Part shown: in pieces, positions 7,101 through 15,141 of the stretch
How positions within the stretch are numbered: position 1 is the first letter of the stretch
How the letters are laid out: every line of letters starts with the position of its first letter
Source: CAYFMH01 sp964344165
GTDB taxonomy: Bacteria; Patescibacteriota; Gracilibacteria; UBA4473
DNA: 24,044 bases
Direction of reading: 5' to 3'
NCBI GenBank assembly: GCA_964344165.1
Contig: CAYFMH010000019.1
Coordinates: forward strand, 1 to 24,044
Program-made: the position numbers and the translations under genes
Notes under the pieces: generated by a model
Databases searched by the model: none
The model's input: the letters and a program-made list of their open reading frames with translations, nothing else
What the model was told of the DNA's origin: nothing

Positions 7101-9535
7101 TCTTTTTTCAGATCCTCAACCATCCTTTCATGTTTTTTTCTAGATTTTGGATCAGGGATATCATCTAAACTTTTCTCTAATTTAATAATCAAACTATCCA
7201 CCGCGGATAAATCACTAGCGTCAGTAGCATTTTTAACCCCCTCTTTTATTTGTTTTTCTTCAGCTTTAAAACCATCTCCCCATTCATCCATCTTTTGTTT
7301 TGCTTCTAACTTTCCTTTTTTCACTTCGGCTCGATTTTGCCGCCACTCTTTCACTCCTTCCTGTTTCCTTTTAGCAAAATCAACAGCTTTTTCTTTTCCA
7401 GCTCTGACCACATCCCCGGTCTTTTCTATCGCTTCCATGAGGTTTGCACGGATTGCCATATCAGGAACTTTGGCGGCTAAGCTTTTCGCTTTTCCGAGAA
7501 ATCCATTAATCGCCGCAAAATCAAGCTGTTTAAGCTTATCTGGAGTAAGTTTTCCTATATTTCGCCCAAGATTTTTGATTCCACTAGTGACGCCTGCAGC
7601 CGCTTGTGTTAGTTTCGGACCGTGCAAGTCTTTCATTTCTTTCATTTTTTCGAGGGTGTTTTCAGCTCCTTTACCAAATTTCCCCATCCACTCTTTTCCG
7701 ACAAATTTACTTTTGATAAACTTCACCCGTTCCATCCCAGGAGTTCCAATCGGAAATTGTGTTGGACCTTTTCCATCCAGTGGTCTCAATATGAGCCCTC
7801 CATTGCCACTTTCTCCCAAAACTTCATATTTTTTTGTTTCTCCTTTGAGAGTGGTATATTCGATCGTATCTCCTGCTTTATAATTTTTTGGAGAGAGGGA
7901 AGCCTCTTTTTTGGCCATTGCTTCCATTTGGTCAGCCGTCATCATTTCTCCTCCCCCACTTCGCCCGGTTTCTGATTCCCAGAGCGTGTTTCCATCGGCA
8001 TCTTTATTTTTTGTCCTGGTCCAGACCATCCCATCCTTATCAGTATATTTGTCCGCTTTTAATAATTTTTTGGCACTTCTTTCTATTCGAGTCGTTTTTG
8101 CGAGTTTGGCTACATTCGTTAATTTTGACATGACTGCCGCCGGAGGAAACAGCTCTCCGGCAAAAGTTCCCACATCAAAAATTGCTGCCCCCAATCCCTC
8201 TCTTTCATACACCGCCGACATACGAGTCCCCATATCGCCAATCATTGGACCGAGTTCATGGATTCTAGAAAGAAGAGGTTTTTCAGTCCAAGGTTCTCCC
8301 GGAGTGAAGTTAATTCCAAATAAACGAGGGACCATATTGACCAAGGGAAGAACATCTGGGACTTTAAACATCCCTTCTGATTTGGGATCGGTATCTATTC
8401 CCACCAATCCAAGCATTCCGGTTACCGCTTTTTCGAGCCCTCGACTTGCCCCGAGATAAAAAGAAGCAATTGGATTTTTTACCTCAGAGACTTTGCCCAA
8501 TCCAAGTTTTCCAAAAGCCCAATTATAAAACTGCATGGAGTACGTATCTGTATCAATCTTTTCGGCTCTTTCGGCTGTAAATTCTTCTATTTTTGCATTG
8601 GCGACTGAGCCCACCGTCTCCATTAGTTTGGCAATCTGTTCGTGCTGTGGAGGAGTAAGCTCTTTTTCTTCTTTTTTCCCAAAAACATCCAAAATCTCTG
8701 ATAACTCCAGAGTGTCTCGACTCCCCAAATCATCCATCTCGTCTTCAAGCTTGTCCCAAAGATCTTCAGGGCTGCCACTCATACCAAAAGCTGTTTGAAG
8801 ACCTTTTATATTTTCTTGAAGCGCTGGAGAAAGGTGTCGATAACTCATATCCACGTATTGGTCCGCAGAAACATTTTTTGATAATTCTTTTGTTTTCTTT
8901 TCTCCTCCCGCTCCCGTCACCATGTCAGCCGAATTTTCTCCTTTGTTTGGTTTAGAAGCAGTGGGTGCTGAGGTTGGGTTAGGCACAGAAGGGGCTTTTG
9001 GCGGGGCTGGAATCGGCGCGATTTTCAGTAAACTCGCCTCCGGCAAGATAGATTTGTCATAAAAAGCATATCCCGGCGGTGCTTGAAGTTTTTCTCCTGG
9101 ATAAATCAAATCAGGATTTTCACTTCTAAGCTGAGATTTATTATGTTTATAAAGTTTTTGCCAAGAGAGTGGTTGTCCGTTTTTGTTTAAAAATCGCGGA
9201 GCAAGAGCAGAAATATATTCTCCTTTTTGTATGGTATGTTCTGTTTTACCAGCAGCCTGTTCTAGTTTTCCCAAAAACTGATCGAGCTTCCCATTTAACT
9301 GCTGAGCGAGTGCTTCCATGTTCTGACCATCTACTTGCCGTAAAAAATCCGCCACATTGGCCAAATATCCCTCTTTTACACCGCGTGGAGCCTGCAACTG
9401 CTCCATCTGATCCTGAAACTGATCTACCTTTCCGATGAAGGCTTCTGCCTGCATACCAGATTCAGCCGGACCGGATTCAATTTTTTTTATCCGCTCTTGC
9501 TGTTGATCGATGCTTTTGTGGGCCGCTTCTGACAT
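4184..9535 (-). CDS. Giant LysM/FHA multi-domain protein of unknown function
   Basis: 1783 aa. It opens with a charged coiled coil (about 1-95), then a LysM-like module (about 98-155, ending YPGEKLQAPPGY) and a Pro/Ala/Ser linker. A helical part (about 225-500) includes amphipathic hydrophobic stretches. A small beta domain follows (about 555-605), then a long Lys/Glu coiled coil. A clear FHA domain lies at about 863-925, with GRGNDVDIKI, SQAHLKI and LGSSNGT. Next is a compact domain (about 975-1080) with WRVCPGKR and DHYTQTTKPHEDI. A Gly/Pro linker near 1375 leads to two copies of a short YT..EL..K..LLR..G motif (about 1445-1490) and a basic helical C-terminus. There is no signal peptide. 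Its ATG overlaps the stop of the 107-aa gene in TAATG, so translation is coupled. FHA modules bind phosphothreonine peptides and LysM binds glycan, so a scaffold role is plausible, but the function is unknown. Confidence 0.9.
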   Translation of the reverse strand: MSEAAHKSIDQQQERIKKIESGPAESGMQAEAFIGKVDQFQDQMEQLQAPRGVKEGYLANVADFLRQVDGQNMEALAQQLNGKLDQFLGKLEQAAGKTEHTIQKGEYISALAPRFLNKNGQPLSWQKLYKHNKSQLRSENPDLIYPGEKLQAPPGYAFYDKSILPEASLLKIAPIPAPPKAPSVPNPTSAPTASKPNKGENSADMVTGAGGEKKTKELSKNVSADQYVDMSYRHLSPALQENIKGLQTAFGMSGSPEDLWDKLEDEMDDLGSRDTLELSEILDVFGKKEEKELTPPQHEQIAKLMETVGSVANAKIEEFTAERAEKIDTDTYSMQFYNWAFGKLGLGKVSEVKNPIASFYLGASRGLEKAVTGMLGLVGIDTDPKSEGMFKVPDVLPLVNMVPRLFGINFTPGEPWTEKPLLSRIHELGPMIGDMGTRMSAVYEREGLGAAIFDVGTFAGELFPPAAVMSKLTNVAKLAKTTRIERSAKKLLKADKYTDKDGMVWTRTKNKDADGNTLWESETGRSGGGEMMTADQMEAMAKKEASLSPKNYKAGDTIEYTTLKGETKKYEVLGESGNGGLILRPLDGKGPTQFPIGTPGMERVKFIKSKFVGKEWMGKFGKGAENTLEKMKEMKDLHGPKLTQAAAGVTSGIKNLGRNIGKLTPDKLKQLDFAAINGFLGKAKSLAAKVPDMAIRANLMEAIEKTGDVVRAGKEKAVDFAKRKQEGVKEWRQNRAEVKKGKLEAKQKMDEWGDGFKAEEKQIKEGVKNATDASDLSAVDSLIIKLEKSLDDIPDPKSRKKHERMVEDLKKEQIRKRGKVEASLPKEISQGRLEPNVPSFVKIPSSLEMGKGNKYKLLSANGGIRFQGGGRSLDLKEGKSYIVGRGNDVDIKIDSPNLSQAHLKITVKNGRAIVEDLGSSNGTTISKPKVKSERKPAKKERVETPAQIRQKFEAIKKDPSQPQLTKDLLKDKRFMPQGAVEIGGQKFYMSRVIQTKVLDRTGKYVDGYPQVLMFVKDEETGKFMSRILYKSNSDGGWRVCPGKRTDGGYSKGEGAAVDHYTQTTKPHEDIIKYLDENQNNIVEYRGDLIREKFDARITKKAFNDKIRRFDDRVDDRGALDDFREYEAGKAFGVRAGDVFYKGKGKVEYKIKKVFKGNETKNHPNPDYRGQKIFVIEGKKGLKEVPESKAGEYFKDTKFPRMQEVQSDFRKLDSVFNDLDGFVPDFSKGPIKEPIELDHTLLGKITVETYRGKLNGRSIEWNIAYDKDKRVWIDSIRPADGKVNSYGLPEEIIDSGLLTNKPLEYHTQAAALREGSQKAFFNERYADITPMLSNLLPIREFKRELARREAAVQARVVSRAEQATGTYGGAHFSRPGGPGGPSRPHRRPASSINPDELSKNLNIPDNKLGYQLRQERAANLLGRKLSSKQKEAILRAHDIKPSGRSYTTAELDAKDGLLRKSGLDESSRKYTKEELDLKRDILRDAGFTGREGIRLLRNGICGKPAHATREIKGIPVRGLRAHSPAAHERQRRIDERIRLKKEVKRRQEKERRDSIYNAEVQKRGRTPGEIARREAEYAKEIAKFKPEVKKAFERIIHGNRKIGEVLEADRLEGLKRMQESEKIWTEFQAKLARYAKALNKTPAMKEHLYGVVNNECLKSLHLAKTYQDQMKDIVTVLQKLPPGSELAGKMTRALNIKVKQLSQESDTFQRSFREYLHLHESGIMSKDYLRAAEKSYVGIRSDFVGALHDAQVANRYLTSPARNMLRNIQESMGITRDEIKHFNS

Positions 9536-9858
9536 TAGGCGAGTAGATTAATTTGTTCTTCGAGATTCATAATCTCGACTTCTTCGTTGATATGAGAAGA
9601 TACTTCGGCTTTTTTGAGATGTTTCTTTTGGATTTTGGTCAAAGTCTGATCAAACTCTTTTGCTTTTGACGGATCTTTTTTGAGTTTATTGGCCAACATT
9701 TCTTGTACTCTTTGGTTTTCTGATTCAAAGACCTGAATCAGTACTTTGCACTGGTCTAGGTGAAGATGATCGGTCAATGCGAGCAAAAAAGCTCTTCTCT
9801 CCGGTGATATTACTAGAGAAGCAGTGATTAGTTTTTTGGCTTTTTCTCGGATAGTCAT
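9535..9858 (-). CDS. Hypothetical small helical protein, first gene of the unit
   Basis: 107 aa, predicted mostly helical, with no signal peptide. I recognise no family. It resembles the 121-aa protein at 13249-13614 in size, helical layout and position. Both have a leucine-rich N-terminal helix, a stretch of the type F-x-(S/R)-x-N-(Q/E)-R around residues 45-55, and a Lys/Glu-rich C-terminal helix. Each directly precedes, and is translationally coupled to, a very large multi-domain protein, and each follows a near-identical promoter. A chaperone or assembly partner for the large protein is conceivable, but that is inference. There is no Shine-Dalgarno site. Confidence 0.8.
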   Translation of the reverse strand: MTIREKAKKLITASLVISPERRAFLLALTDHLHLDQCKVLIQVFESENQRVQEMLANKLKKDPSKAKEFDQTLTKIQKKHLKKAEVSSHINEEVEIMNLEEQINLLA

Positions 9859-9882
9859 TTTTTAGATTCGATAAATCAAAGA

Positions 9883-9911
9883 ATTATACCATAAAAAAGC
9901 CGGAAATCCAA
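9883..9911 (-). promoter_or_regulatory. Extended -10 promoter for the 107/1783/143 operon
   Basis: On the minus strand TTGGAT is separated by 17 nt from TATAAT, which is preceded by TGG (an extended -10). The predicted start lies about 15-20 nt before the ATG at 9858, leaving a short leader with no ribosome binding site. The block GGCTTTTTT, then (A/G)TGGTATAAT, is shared with the promoter at 13636-13664. Confidence 0.75.
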
Positions 9912-9936
9912 GAAAATTAACACACAAAAAATTCCA

Positions 9937-11232
9937 TCAGGAGAGAGGAATTTCGATCCTTTTTTTGTCATAAACCCCGATTACTCTGGTGTTTTCCACC
10001 TGTGTTTCTTTGTCCACATGCTGATGTCCATGAAATAGAATTTTTGGTCGATTTTCTTCCACATATTTTTTTAGTCCATCAAATCCCTGATGCACATGAT
10101 CATCTATTTCATGAGTCCCCCGAGGAGAATTATGAGCAATGAAAATATCAGCAGCTGGTGCCTGAAGAAGTTTTTCTGAAGCTTCCCTCTGCTCATACAC
10201 CACCCCCTCTGGTTTATATTTTCACGCCCCCTGAAATCCACTGAATACTAATCCTCGAAATTGCTCAGTCATCATATGCAGATCCACAATCGGCATTGGA
10301 AATCGATCAAAATGATCATGATTACCTTTCACGGCAAAAATTTTCCGACACCCAAGCGCGTCACTTGCTCGCAAAAGCACTTCTGCGCTCATGTCTCCTA
10401 AGCCAAGTATCAAATCTATATCTTTTTCTCCCCAATTTCCCCCTTCATACTGAACATCTGCAATAACAAGCACTCTCAATACATTTCCTTGGACGGATTT
10501 CACTACCGGTTCTACTCGTGGTTTTACTGGATCAATAACTGGTTTTGGTTTGTCTTCGGCAGCCTCTTCTGATTTTTCAAATCTGAGATTTTTTTCTACA
10601 AAATCATCTACATCTTTCAGCGATTTTGGGAATTCTTGTTTTTCAATGTCATCAAAAACTTCATTAAGTCCCCATTTTCTAAAATTATCCCGATTGTCTT
10701 TGTCTAGACAAAGTATCAATTGGCGGGCAGAAGAAAAAGTATGAATTATGAGCGGAGCGGTGCTGGAGAGATGGTTGAGTTCTTTTTTTGTCATTTTACG
10801 AATCAATTGTCCTTCACTTCCTATAGTCCGGTTATCATTCATAATGGCCAAAAAATCCAAAAAAGCCAAATGATACAAAAAATGAGGATTTTCTCCGAAA
10901 GAGTCCTCAACTCCATCTGGTTGTGACGCCAAACTCAAAAGTGATTTCGCTCGATGAAAATGGGCTTCCGCTTTTTTTACCGATCCTAAAGAATCTTCTT
11001 TTAGTAGTTTTGTATTTATGACCAATATTTCTTTTGCCATCAATCGGTTGATGGCTGCCAAGCAATCTGATTTTTCAGATACTTCGAGGGGGCTATCATT
11101 GATTTGATCAAGGAGATCTCCCAGGGAATTAGTTTCTGAGAGAGTTCTGATGTAGGTCAATACCTCCAAAAAATCATCTTTGGGAAAGTCGGTTTCAAAT
11201 GGATTGGAAGAAGGTGATTCGGGAGAAGTCAT
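9937..11232 (-). pseudogene. Metallophosphoesterase split by an in-frame TGA
   Basis: Reading from the ATG at 11232, the first part ends at a TGA (10222-10224) after FSGFQGA. The same frame continues with KYKPEGVVYEQ through to a second TGA at 9937-9939. Together the halves make one calcineurin-like phosphoesterase fused to an N-terminal helical domain of about 230 residues. Motifs in order are IADVQ (usually DxH, so the His is changed), LGLGDMS, VKGNHDHF, then after the TGA IFIAHNSPRG and LFHGHQH. The stop separates GNHD from the AHN and GHxH metal ligands, so the first half alone should be inactive. A single TGG-to-TGA change at a Trp position would explain it. Alternatives are a sequencing error or stop readthrough. 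A remaining open frame on both sides suggests the lesion is recent. Confidence 0.8.
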
Positions 11233-11318
11233 TTTTTTTAAAACACAACTCATTCTACATAGCATATATCACAAAAATGTAAAGCATTTTGGACTAAAAT
11301 CTTTTATCAAGCCAAAAT

Positions 11319-13259
11319 TTAAGCGGCTTTTTGCACTGCTCCCGCTGCTCCATGAGCTTTTTTGAGCGCATTGGCCAGTGTGGTCATTTCTGATCCAAAT
11401 CGGACTGGAATTTCTGTGGCCGGAATCCCTGCAGCAATAGCTCCCTGGAGCCGAGTGTTTCCGTCATTAACATAAAGTCCGTCTTTATCCTTAATAATGG
11501 TGATAGGGGTTTTATTTATATCATCATTATTCAAAACATCTTTTTTAAATCCTGCTGGATCATATTTATAAGGGCTATCTCCATGTTTTTCCATGTATTT
11601 ACGATTCGCTTCCGGACGGATTTTTAGATGCCCACTATCAATGAAGCTCTGGACCCTGTCAGGCTTCGCTAGATCTGCCTCATTAAGTGGTCCGAGTGGC
11701 TTTTTGGGGAGTTTTGCGATATTATCTTTTGGTGTGGTTGGAGCTTTTTTTGCCATTTCAGAACTTCTTCGAGCTCGAGCCATATCCATCAGAGCATCCA
11801 TCTGTTCAGGAGTATAATCTTCTCCCAACCTCTGTTTTAACTCTTTTTTTACATCAGATGTTCGCCCCTTGCGCAGCAATTCATCCATATTGTTTACGAT
11901 CTGATTGACCGCAGCATCTTGATCAGGGATGTCTGGACCTTTTTTAGTTTCCACCGGTTTTTTGGCTTCTTGCGGTTTTACGTCTGGTTTAATTTTTGGC
12001 GATCCTCCTTCTTTTGGTTTAACATCCCGTGATTTTTGAAGCCAAGTTGATTCAGGAATATCTCTCATCGTTCCATCCGGTAACTGTACTGAAACTTTCC
12101 CATTTTCTACTTTTGAAATAGTAGATGGGTGCCATTCCCCATTTACAAAAACTTCGGCAGTTGCCCCAGGCTGTGTGTCTTCCATCTGTTTAGCTCTTTT
12201 TTTAGCAGCCTCTGCTTTTGTTTTAGCCTTAGCCTCTGCCTCGGCTTTCTGTTTCGCTTCTGCTTCGGCCTTTTGCTTGGCTTCTAAATCCGCTTTTTGT
12301 CGAGCATCTGCTTCAGCTTTTTGCTTGGCTTCTAGCTCGGCTTTTTGTCTCGCCTCAGTCTCTGCTCTCTGTCTTGTTTCCAATTCTGCTCTCCTCTGCG
12401 CATTGATCCGAGCTAGTTCCCCCTCATTAACATCCGAGGCTTTCTTTGGTTCTGGTCTTGCTGCCTCTTGTTTAGCTTTTGAGGATTCTGGTTTCTTAGA
12501 CGGTTGAGGAGCTGGTGTGGCATCTGGTTTGCTAGTAGGAACTTCCATTTTTTTAATGGATTTTTTTGCCGCTCCTTTTCCAAACTTGGACACTAGTTTT
12601 TTTCCTAACCCAGCTATTCCTCCTGCCACCAATATAAGTCCTCCCATTACAAACTTTCCCGCTTCATAGGTGCCACTCATTGCTTTTTTGGTCGCCTCCC
12701 AAGCACTCGCTCCCGCACTTGTCAAAGTATCAATCGGATGTTTTATAAAATTAACAACCGCCTCTGCAATCCCAACCACAAGATTCTTTACAAATCCTAT
12801 GGCATCTGCCAAGACTGCTTTTACCATTTCATAGTTGTCTTTGATTTCATCCCAGGCTCGATCAAGCATTCCTTGCCCAAATTTATTATCAACTTTGCTA
12901 TCCAAATCTTTTTTTACGGCTTCTAATTTTTCTTCGACGTTATCTTTATTTTCTTCTCCGGATTCGTTCGATTCTGCTCCTTCTTCTTCCGATTCATTTG
13001 TTTCCCGAGCCTCTTCTCCAGGGGTTTCTGCACTCTCTACAGGCGGATCCGGAGTATTTACAGCCTCCATGGCCGCCCTGTTTAATTCTTCTCTATCTGC
13101 CTCCGTAGCCCCCTTTGTTTCGGCGAGTCTTATTTGTTCCGAAGTCAGTTCGGTACTTTCGTCTGCCCTGGGTCCACTTTCATCAAAAAAAACAAACCGC
13201 CCTTCTTTCTCTGTGAGAAAGTTTTCTTTTGAGATATAAAAAAGAAGTTTATTTTTCAT
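11319..13259 (-). CDS. Repeat-rich protein with octad rod and ParB-like C-terminus
   Basis: 646 aa from the ATG at 13259; an in-frame GTG at 13277 would add six residues. Regions in order: an acidic Glu/Ser-rich part (about 30-115), an amphipathic helical segment with a hydrophobic stretch (about 150-215, including VMGGLILVAGGIAG), a Pro/Lys linker, and seven 8-residue repeats of the KAEAEAKQ type (about 290-345). A small beta module with FVNGEWHPSTI and VQLPDGT (about 367-410) follows, then a linker. The C-terminal domain (about 530-620) contains YVNDGNTRLQGAIAAGIPAT, which resembles the core of ParB/Srx-like domains. The start overlaps the end of the 121-aa gene, so the two are translationally coupled. 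The function is unknown. The hydrophobic stretch may tether it to a membrane. Confidence 0.88.
   Translation of the reverse strand: MKNKLLFYISKENFLTEKEGRFVFFDESGPRADESTELTSEQIRLAETKGATEADREELNRAAMEAVNTPDPPVESAETPGEEARETNESEEEGAESNESGEENKDNVEEKLEAVKKDLDSKVDNKFGQGMLDRAWDEIKDNYEMVKAVLADAIGFVKNLVVGIAEAVVNFIKHPIDTLTSAGASAWEATKKAMSGTYEAGKFVMGGLILVAGGIAGLGKKLVSKFGKGAAKKSIKKMEVPTSKPDATPAPQPSKKPESSKAKQEAARPEPKKASDVNEGELARINAQRRAELETRQRAETEARQKAELEAKQKAEADARQKADLEAKQKAEAEAKQKAEAEAKAKTKAEAAKKRAKQMEDTQPGATAEVFVNGEWHPSTISKVENGKVSVQLPDGTMRDIPESTWLQKSRDVKPKEGGSPKIKPDVKPQEAKKPVETKKGPDIPDQDAAVNQIVNNMDELLRKGRTSDVKKELKQRLGEDYTPEQMDALMDMARARRSSEMAKKAPTTPKDNIAKLPKKPLGPLNEADLAKPDRVQSFIDSGHLKIRPEANRKYMEKHGDSPYKYDPAGFKKDVLNNDDINKTPITIIKDKDGLYVNDGNTRLQGAIAAGIPATEIPVRFGSEMTTLANALKKAHGAAGAVQKAA
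12225..12392 (-). repeat. 24-bp in-frame tandem repeats (octad rod)
   Basis: Seven imperfect 24-nt units encode (K/R)AE-type octads such as KAELEAKQ and KAEAEAKQ. The units keep the frame, so slippage would change rod length without breaking the gene. An eight-residue period differs from the seven-residue period of ordinary coiled coils. Confidence 0.8.
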
Positions 13260-13614
13260 CGGGAGTAGGTTCTTCACTGGTTATCGCATCAAGCTCTGCG
13301 AGCAGCGCCTCGGCTTCAGCCTCATCGTGCAATTTTTGAGATTCTTCTGCCTGACGGATGCTTTTTATTTGATCCGTGACCGCGGCTCCTTTCTTTTGGG
13401 CTCTTTCTGTCTTTAGTTCTCCGAGAACTGCTCCGGCTTCGCCGGCAGCAATTCTTCTTTTTCGTTCATTGGACCGCTCAAACGCCGCGATCAGTTTTTC
13501 GATCTTGGCATCAGAAAAAGTATCAATCCCGGCCAGAATTTTGTTTTTTAATTCTGGTTCGACATCATCAGATCTCTGCTGGAGGAGCTGGAGAAGGTAT
13601 TCTTTTTGATTCAT
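13249..13614 (-). CDS. Hypothetical small helical protein paired with the 646-aa protein
   Basis: 121 aa, helical and charged, with an Ala/Glu-rich C-terminal coiled coil (about 65-115) and no signal peptide or membrane segment. No family is recognised. Like the 107-aa protein at 9535-9858 it has a leucine-rich N-terminal helix followed by a segment with FERSNERKRR, comparable to FESENQRVQE in the other protein. Its last codons overlap the start of the 646-aa gene by 11 nt, which indicates coupled translation. It is preceded by a near copy of the promoter that drives the 107-aa gene. The relationship to the 107-aa protein is by layout and weak similarity only. Confidence 0.8.
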   Translation of the reverse strand: MNQKEYLLQLLQQRSDDVEPELKNKILAGIDTFSDAKIEKLIAAFERSNERKRRIAAGEAGAVLGELKTERAQKKGAAVTDQIKSIRQAEESQKLHDEAEAEALLAELDAITSEEPTPDEK

Positions 13615-13635
13615 TTTTATTTAATAAATCTAAAG

Positions 13636-13664
13636 ATTATACCACAAAAAAGCCAAAAAAACAA
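13636..13664 (-). promoter_or_regulatory. Extended -10 promoter for the 121/646 operon
   Basis: On the minus strand TTGTTT is separated by 17 nt from TATAAT, which is preceded by TGG. The stretch from GGCTTTTTT to the start codon is closely similar to that at 9883-9911, so the two operons may be controlled alike. Confidence 0.75.
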
Positions 13665-13708
13665 GCCCAATTAAGCACTCTTTATAAGATTTTTAAGAGC
13701 TCTAAAAA

Positions 13709-14989
13709 TTATTCGAAAAACACATCTGGAATCGGGAACTTCGCACAGAGTTCTTTGATTTCGGCGTGCACCTCTTTCTTTTTTCCTTCATCGTCCTTGT
13801 TTTTCATCGTCTCCAGCATCAGCTCCGCTACTCGTGCACACTCTGATTCTCCAAATTTTCGGGTCGTGATTGCCGGCGTCCCAAACCGGATCCCAGAGGG
13901 ATTGAGCGGTGGGCGAGAATCATCGGCAATCGCGTTCATATTAAGCGTGATTCCGACTTCGTCGAGCACGGTTTGAGCTTCTTTTCCGGTTACCCCCAGA
14001 GAGCCAAAAACATCGGCCAAGATGAGATGATTGGAGGTCCCCCCTCCAAGCATTCGCACGCCCGCATCAGCAAAAACCTTTTCCATCGCTTTGGCGTTCT
14101 TCAAAATCTGCTGTGCATAATCCTGAAATCCTGGATTCAAGGCCTCTCCAAAACACACCGCTTTCGCGGCGATCTGCGCCATGTGCGGCCCACCCTGAAA
14201 TCCCGGGAAAACCGATTTATCTATTTTTTTGGCTATTTCTTCGCTTTCTCGCGTAAGGATCATCCCGCCTCGTGGTCCTCGGAGGGTTTTGTGCGTGGTG
14301 GTCAAAATCACGTCAAATCCATCGTCAAACGGATTCCGAACCGCTTTCCCGGCAATCAGTCCAGCGATGTGGGCCATATCGGCAACAGCCAGAGCGCCTA
14401 CTTCTCGAGCGATCTCGACAAACTTGGCATAGTCCAACTCTCGGGAGTAAGCCGAAAATCCAGCTAAAATCACTTTTGGTTTTTCTCGTTTAGCGGTTTC
14501 TCGCAGTTCATCATAGTCAATTTCTCCGGTTTCGGTATTTTTCATCTTGTACCGAATGAAGTTAAAGATCTTTGCAATGTAGGTCACGGGATGCCCATGC
14601 GTCAGATGACCTCCGTGCCCTAGATCCATTCCCATGATTGTATCTCCTGGTTCGAGCAGCGCGAAATACGTCGCCACATTGGCTGGGGCTCCTGAGAGCG
14701 GCTGCACATTGGCATATTTACAGTTAAAAAGTTCACACGCTCGCTGCCTCGCAATCTCCTCTACTTGATCGGTAAATTCTTGCCCTCCGTAGTATCTTTT
14801 TCCTGGGTATCCTTCGGAATATTTGTTGGTTAGTACCGATCCAGAAGCTTCTCTGACCGCTTGAGAAACATAGTTTTCTGACGGGATCAGTTCGAGCCCT
14901 TCGTTTTCTCTCACTTCTTCTCCACGGATAGCCGAGAGGATTTTTGGGTCATTTTTTTCGAGGAACGGGCAGGTTTGAGCGGTAGACAT
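13709..14989 (-). CDS. glyA: Serine hydroxymethyltransferase
   Basis: 426 aa, complete. It interconverts serine and glycine while loading one-carbon units on tetrahydrofolate, with pyridoxal phosphate as cofactor. Family marks are ELIPSENYVS near the N-terminus, YPGKRYYGG, the segment MDLGHGGHLTHG and DMAHIAGLIA. The PLP lysine is Lys234 in TTTHKTLRGPRGG. Length matches the bacterial family (415-430 aa). The ATG at 14989 has no Shine-Dalgarno site; a 7-nt-period A/T repeat lies directly upstream. The gene is isolated upstream by the terminator at 15082-15110. The next promoter downstream is for the 121-aa gene, so glyA is probably a single-gene transcript. Confidence 0.98.
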   Translation of the reverse strand: MSTAQTCPFLEKNDPKILSAIRGEEVRENEGLELIPSENYVSQAVREASGSVLTNKYSEGYPGKRYYGGQEFTDQVEEIARQRACELFNCKYANVQPLSGAPANVATYFALLEPGDTIMGMDLGHGGHLTHGHPVTYIAKIFNFIRYKMKNTETGEIDYDELRETAKREKPKVILAGFSAYSRELDYAKFVEIAREVGALAVADMAHIAGLIAGKAVRNPFDDGFDVILTTTHKTLRGPRGGMILTRESEEIAKKIDKSVFPGFQGGPHMAQIAAKAVCFGEALNPGFQDYAQQILKNAKAMEKVFADAGVRMLGGGTSNHLILADVFGSLGVTGKEAQTVLDEVGITLNMNAIADDSRPPLNPSGIRFGTPAITTRKFGESECARVAELMLETMKNKDDEGKKKEVHAEIKELCAKFPIPDVFFE

Positions 14990-14998
14990 AGGAAATTA

Positions 14999-15040
14999 AT
15001 TAAAAATTAAAAATGCAAAATGAAAAATTGCAGATTGAAC
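14999..15040. repeat. Heptanucleotide-period array upstream of glyA
   Basis: Six plus-strand 7-nt units, beginning ATTAAAA, ATTAAAA and then ATGCAAA, lie 10 nt upstream of the glyA start. Each unit begins AT and is A-rich. Confidence 0.6.
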
Positions 15041-15081
15041 AATTTGAAAATATTAAACCGAGTAAAAAAATCAACTTCATG

Positions 15082-15110
15082 AAAAAAAGTCGCCGGCTTT
15101 CGCTGGCGAC
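15082..15110 (-). terminator. Rho-independent terminator after the 72-aa gene
   Basis: On the minus strand GTCGCCAGC, a GAAA tetraloop, then GCCGGCGAC, followed by seven T. The stem is 9 bp with one A-C mismatch. It separates the 72-aa membrane gene from glyA. Confidence 0.85.
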
Positions 15111-15141
15111 CACGTCCCTTGGTCCAGCAGACTATTGTGAT

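Noticed and set aside
6969..7883. 304-aa open frame on the plus strand
   Set aside because: It lies wholly inside the 1783-aa gene on the other strand and has a Phe/Ser-rich shadow composition, with no promoter or family.
9937..11232. TGA recoded as Gly or Trp throughout the genome
   Set aside because: Long enzyme genes (trpB, thrC, glyA, dnaG, nth) contain no in-frame TGA, and two short genes end plausibly at TGA, so the standard code fits better.
11256..11284. Promoter TTTACA-17-TATGTA before the phosphoesterase gene
   Set aside because: The -10 matches the consensus at only three positions, so it is too weak to call in A/T-rich DNA.
12225..12392. CRISPR-like array
   Set aside because: The 24-bp repeats are contiguous, in frame and lack spacers; they encode the octad rod.
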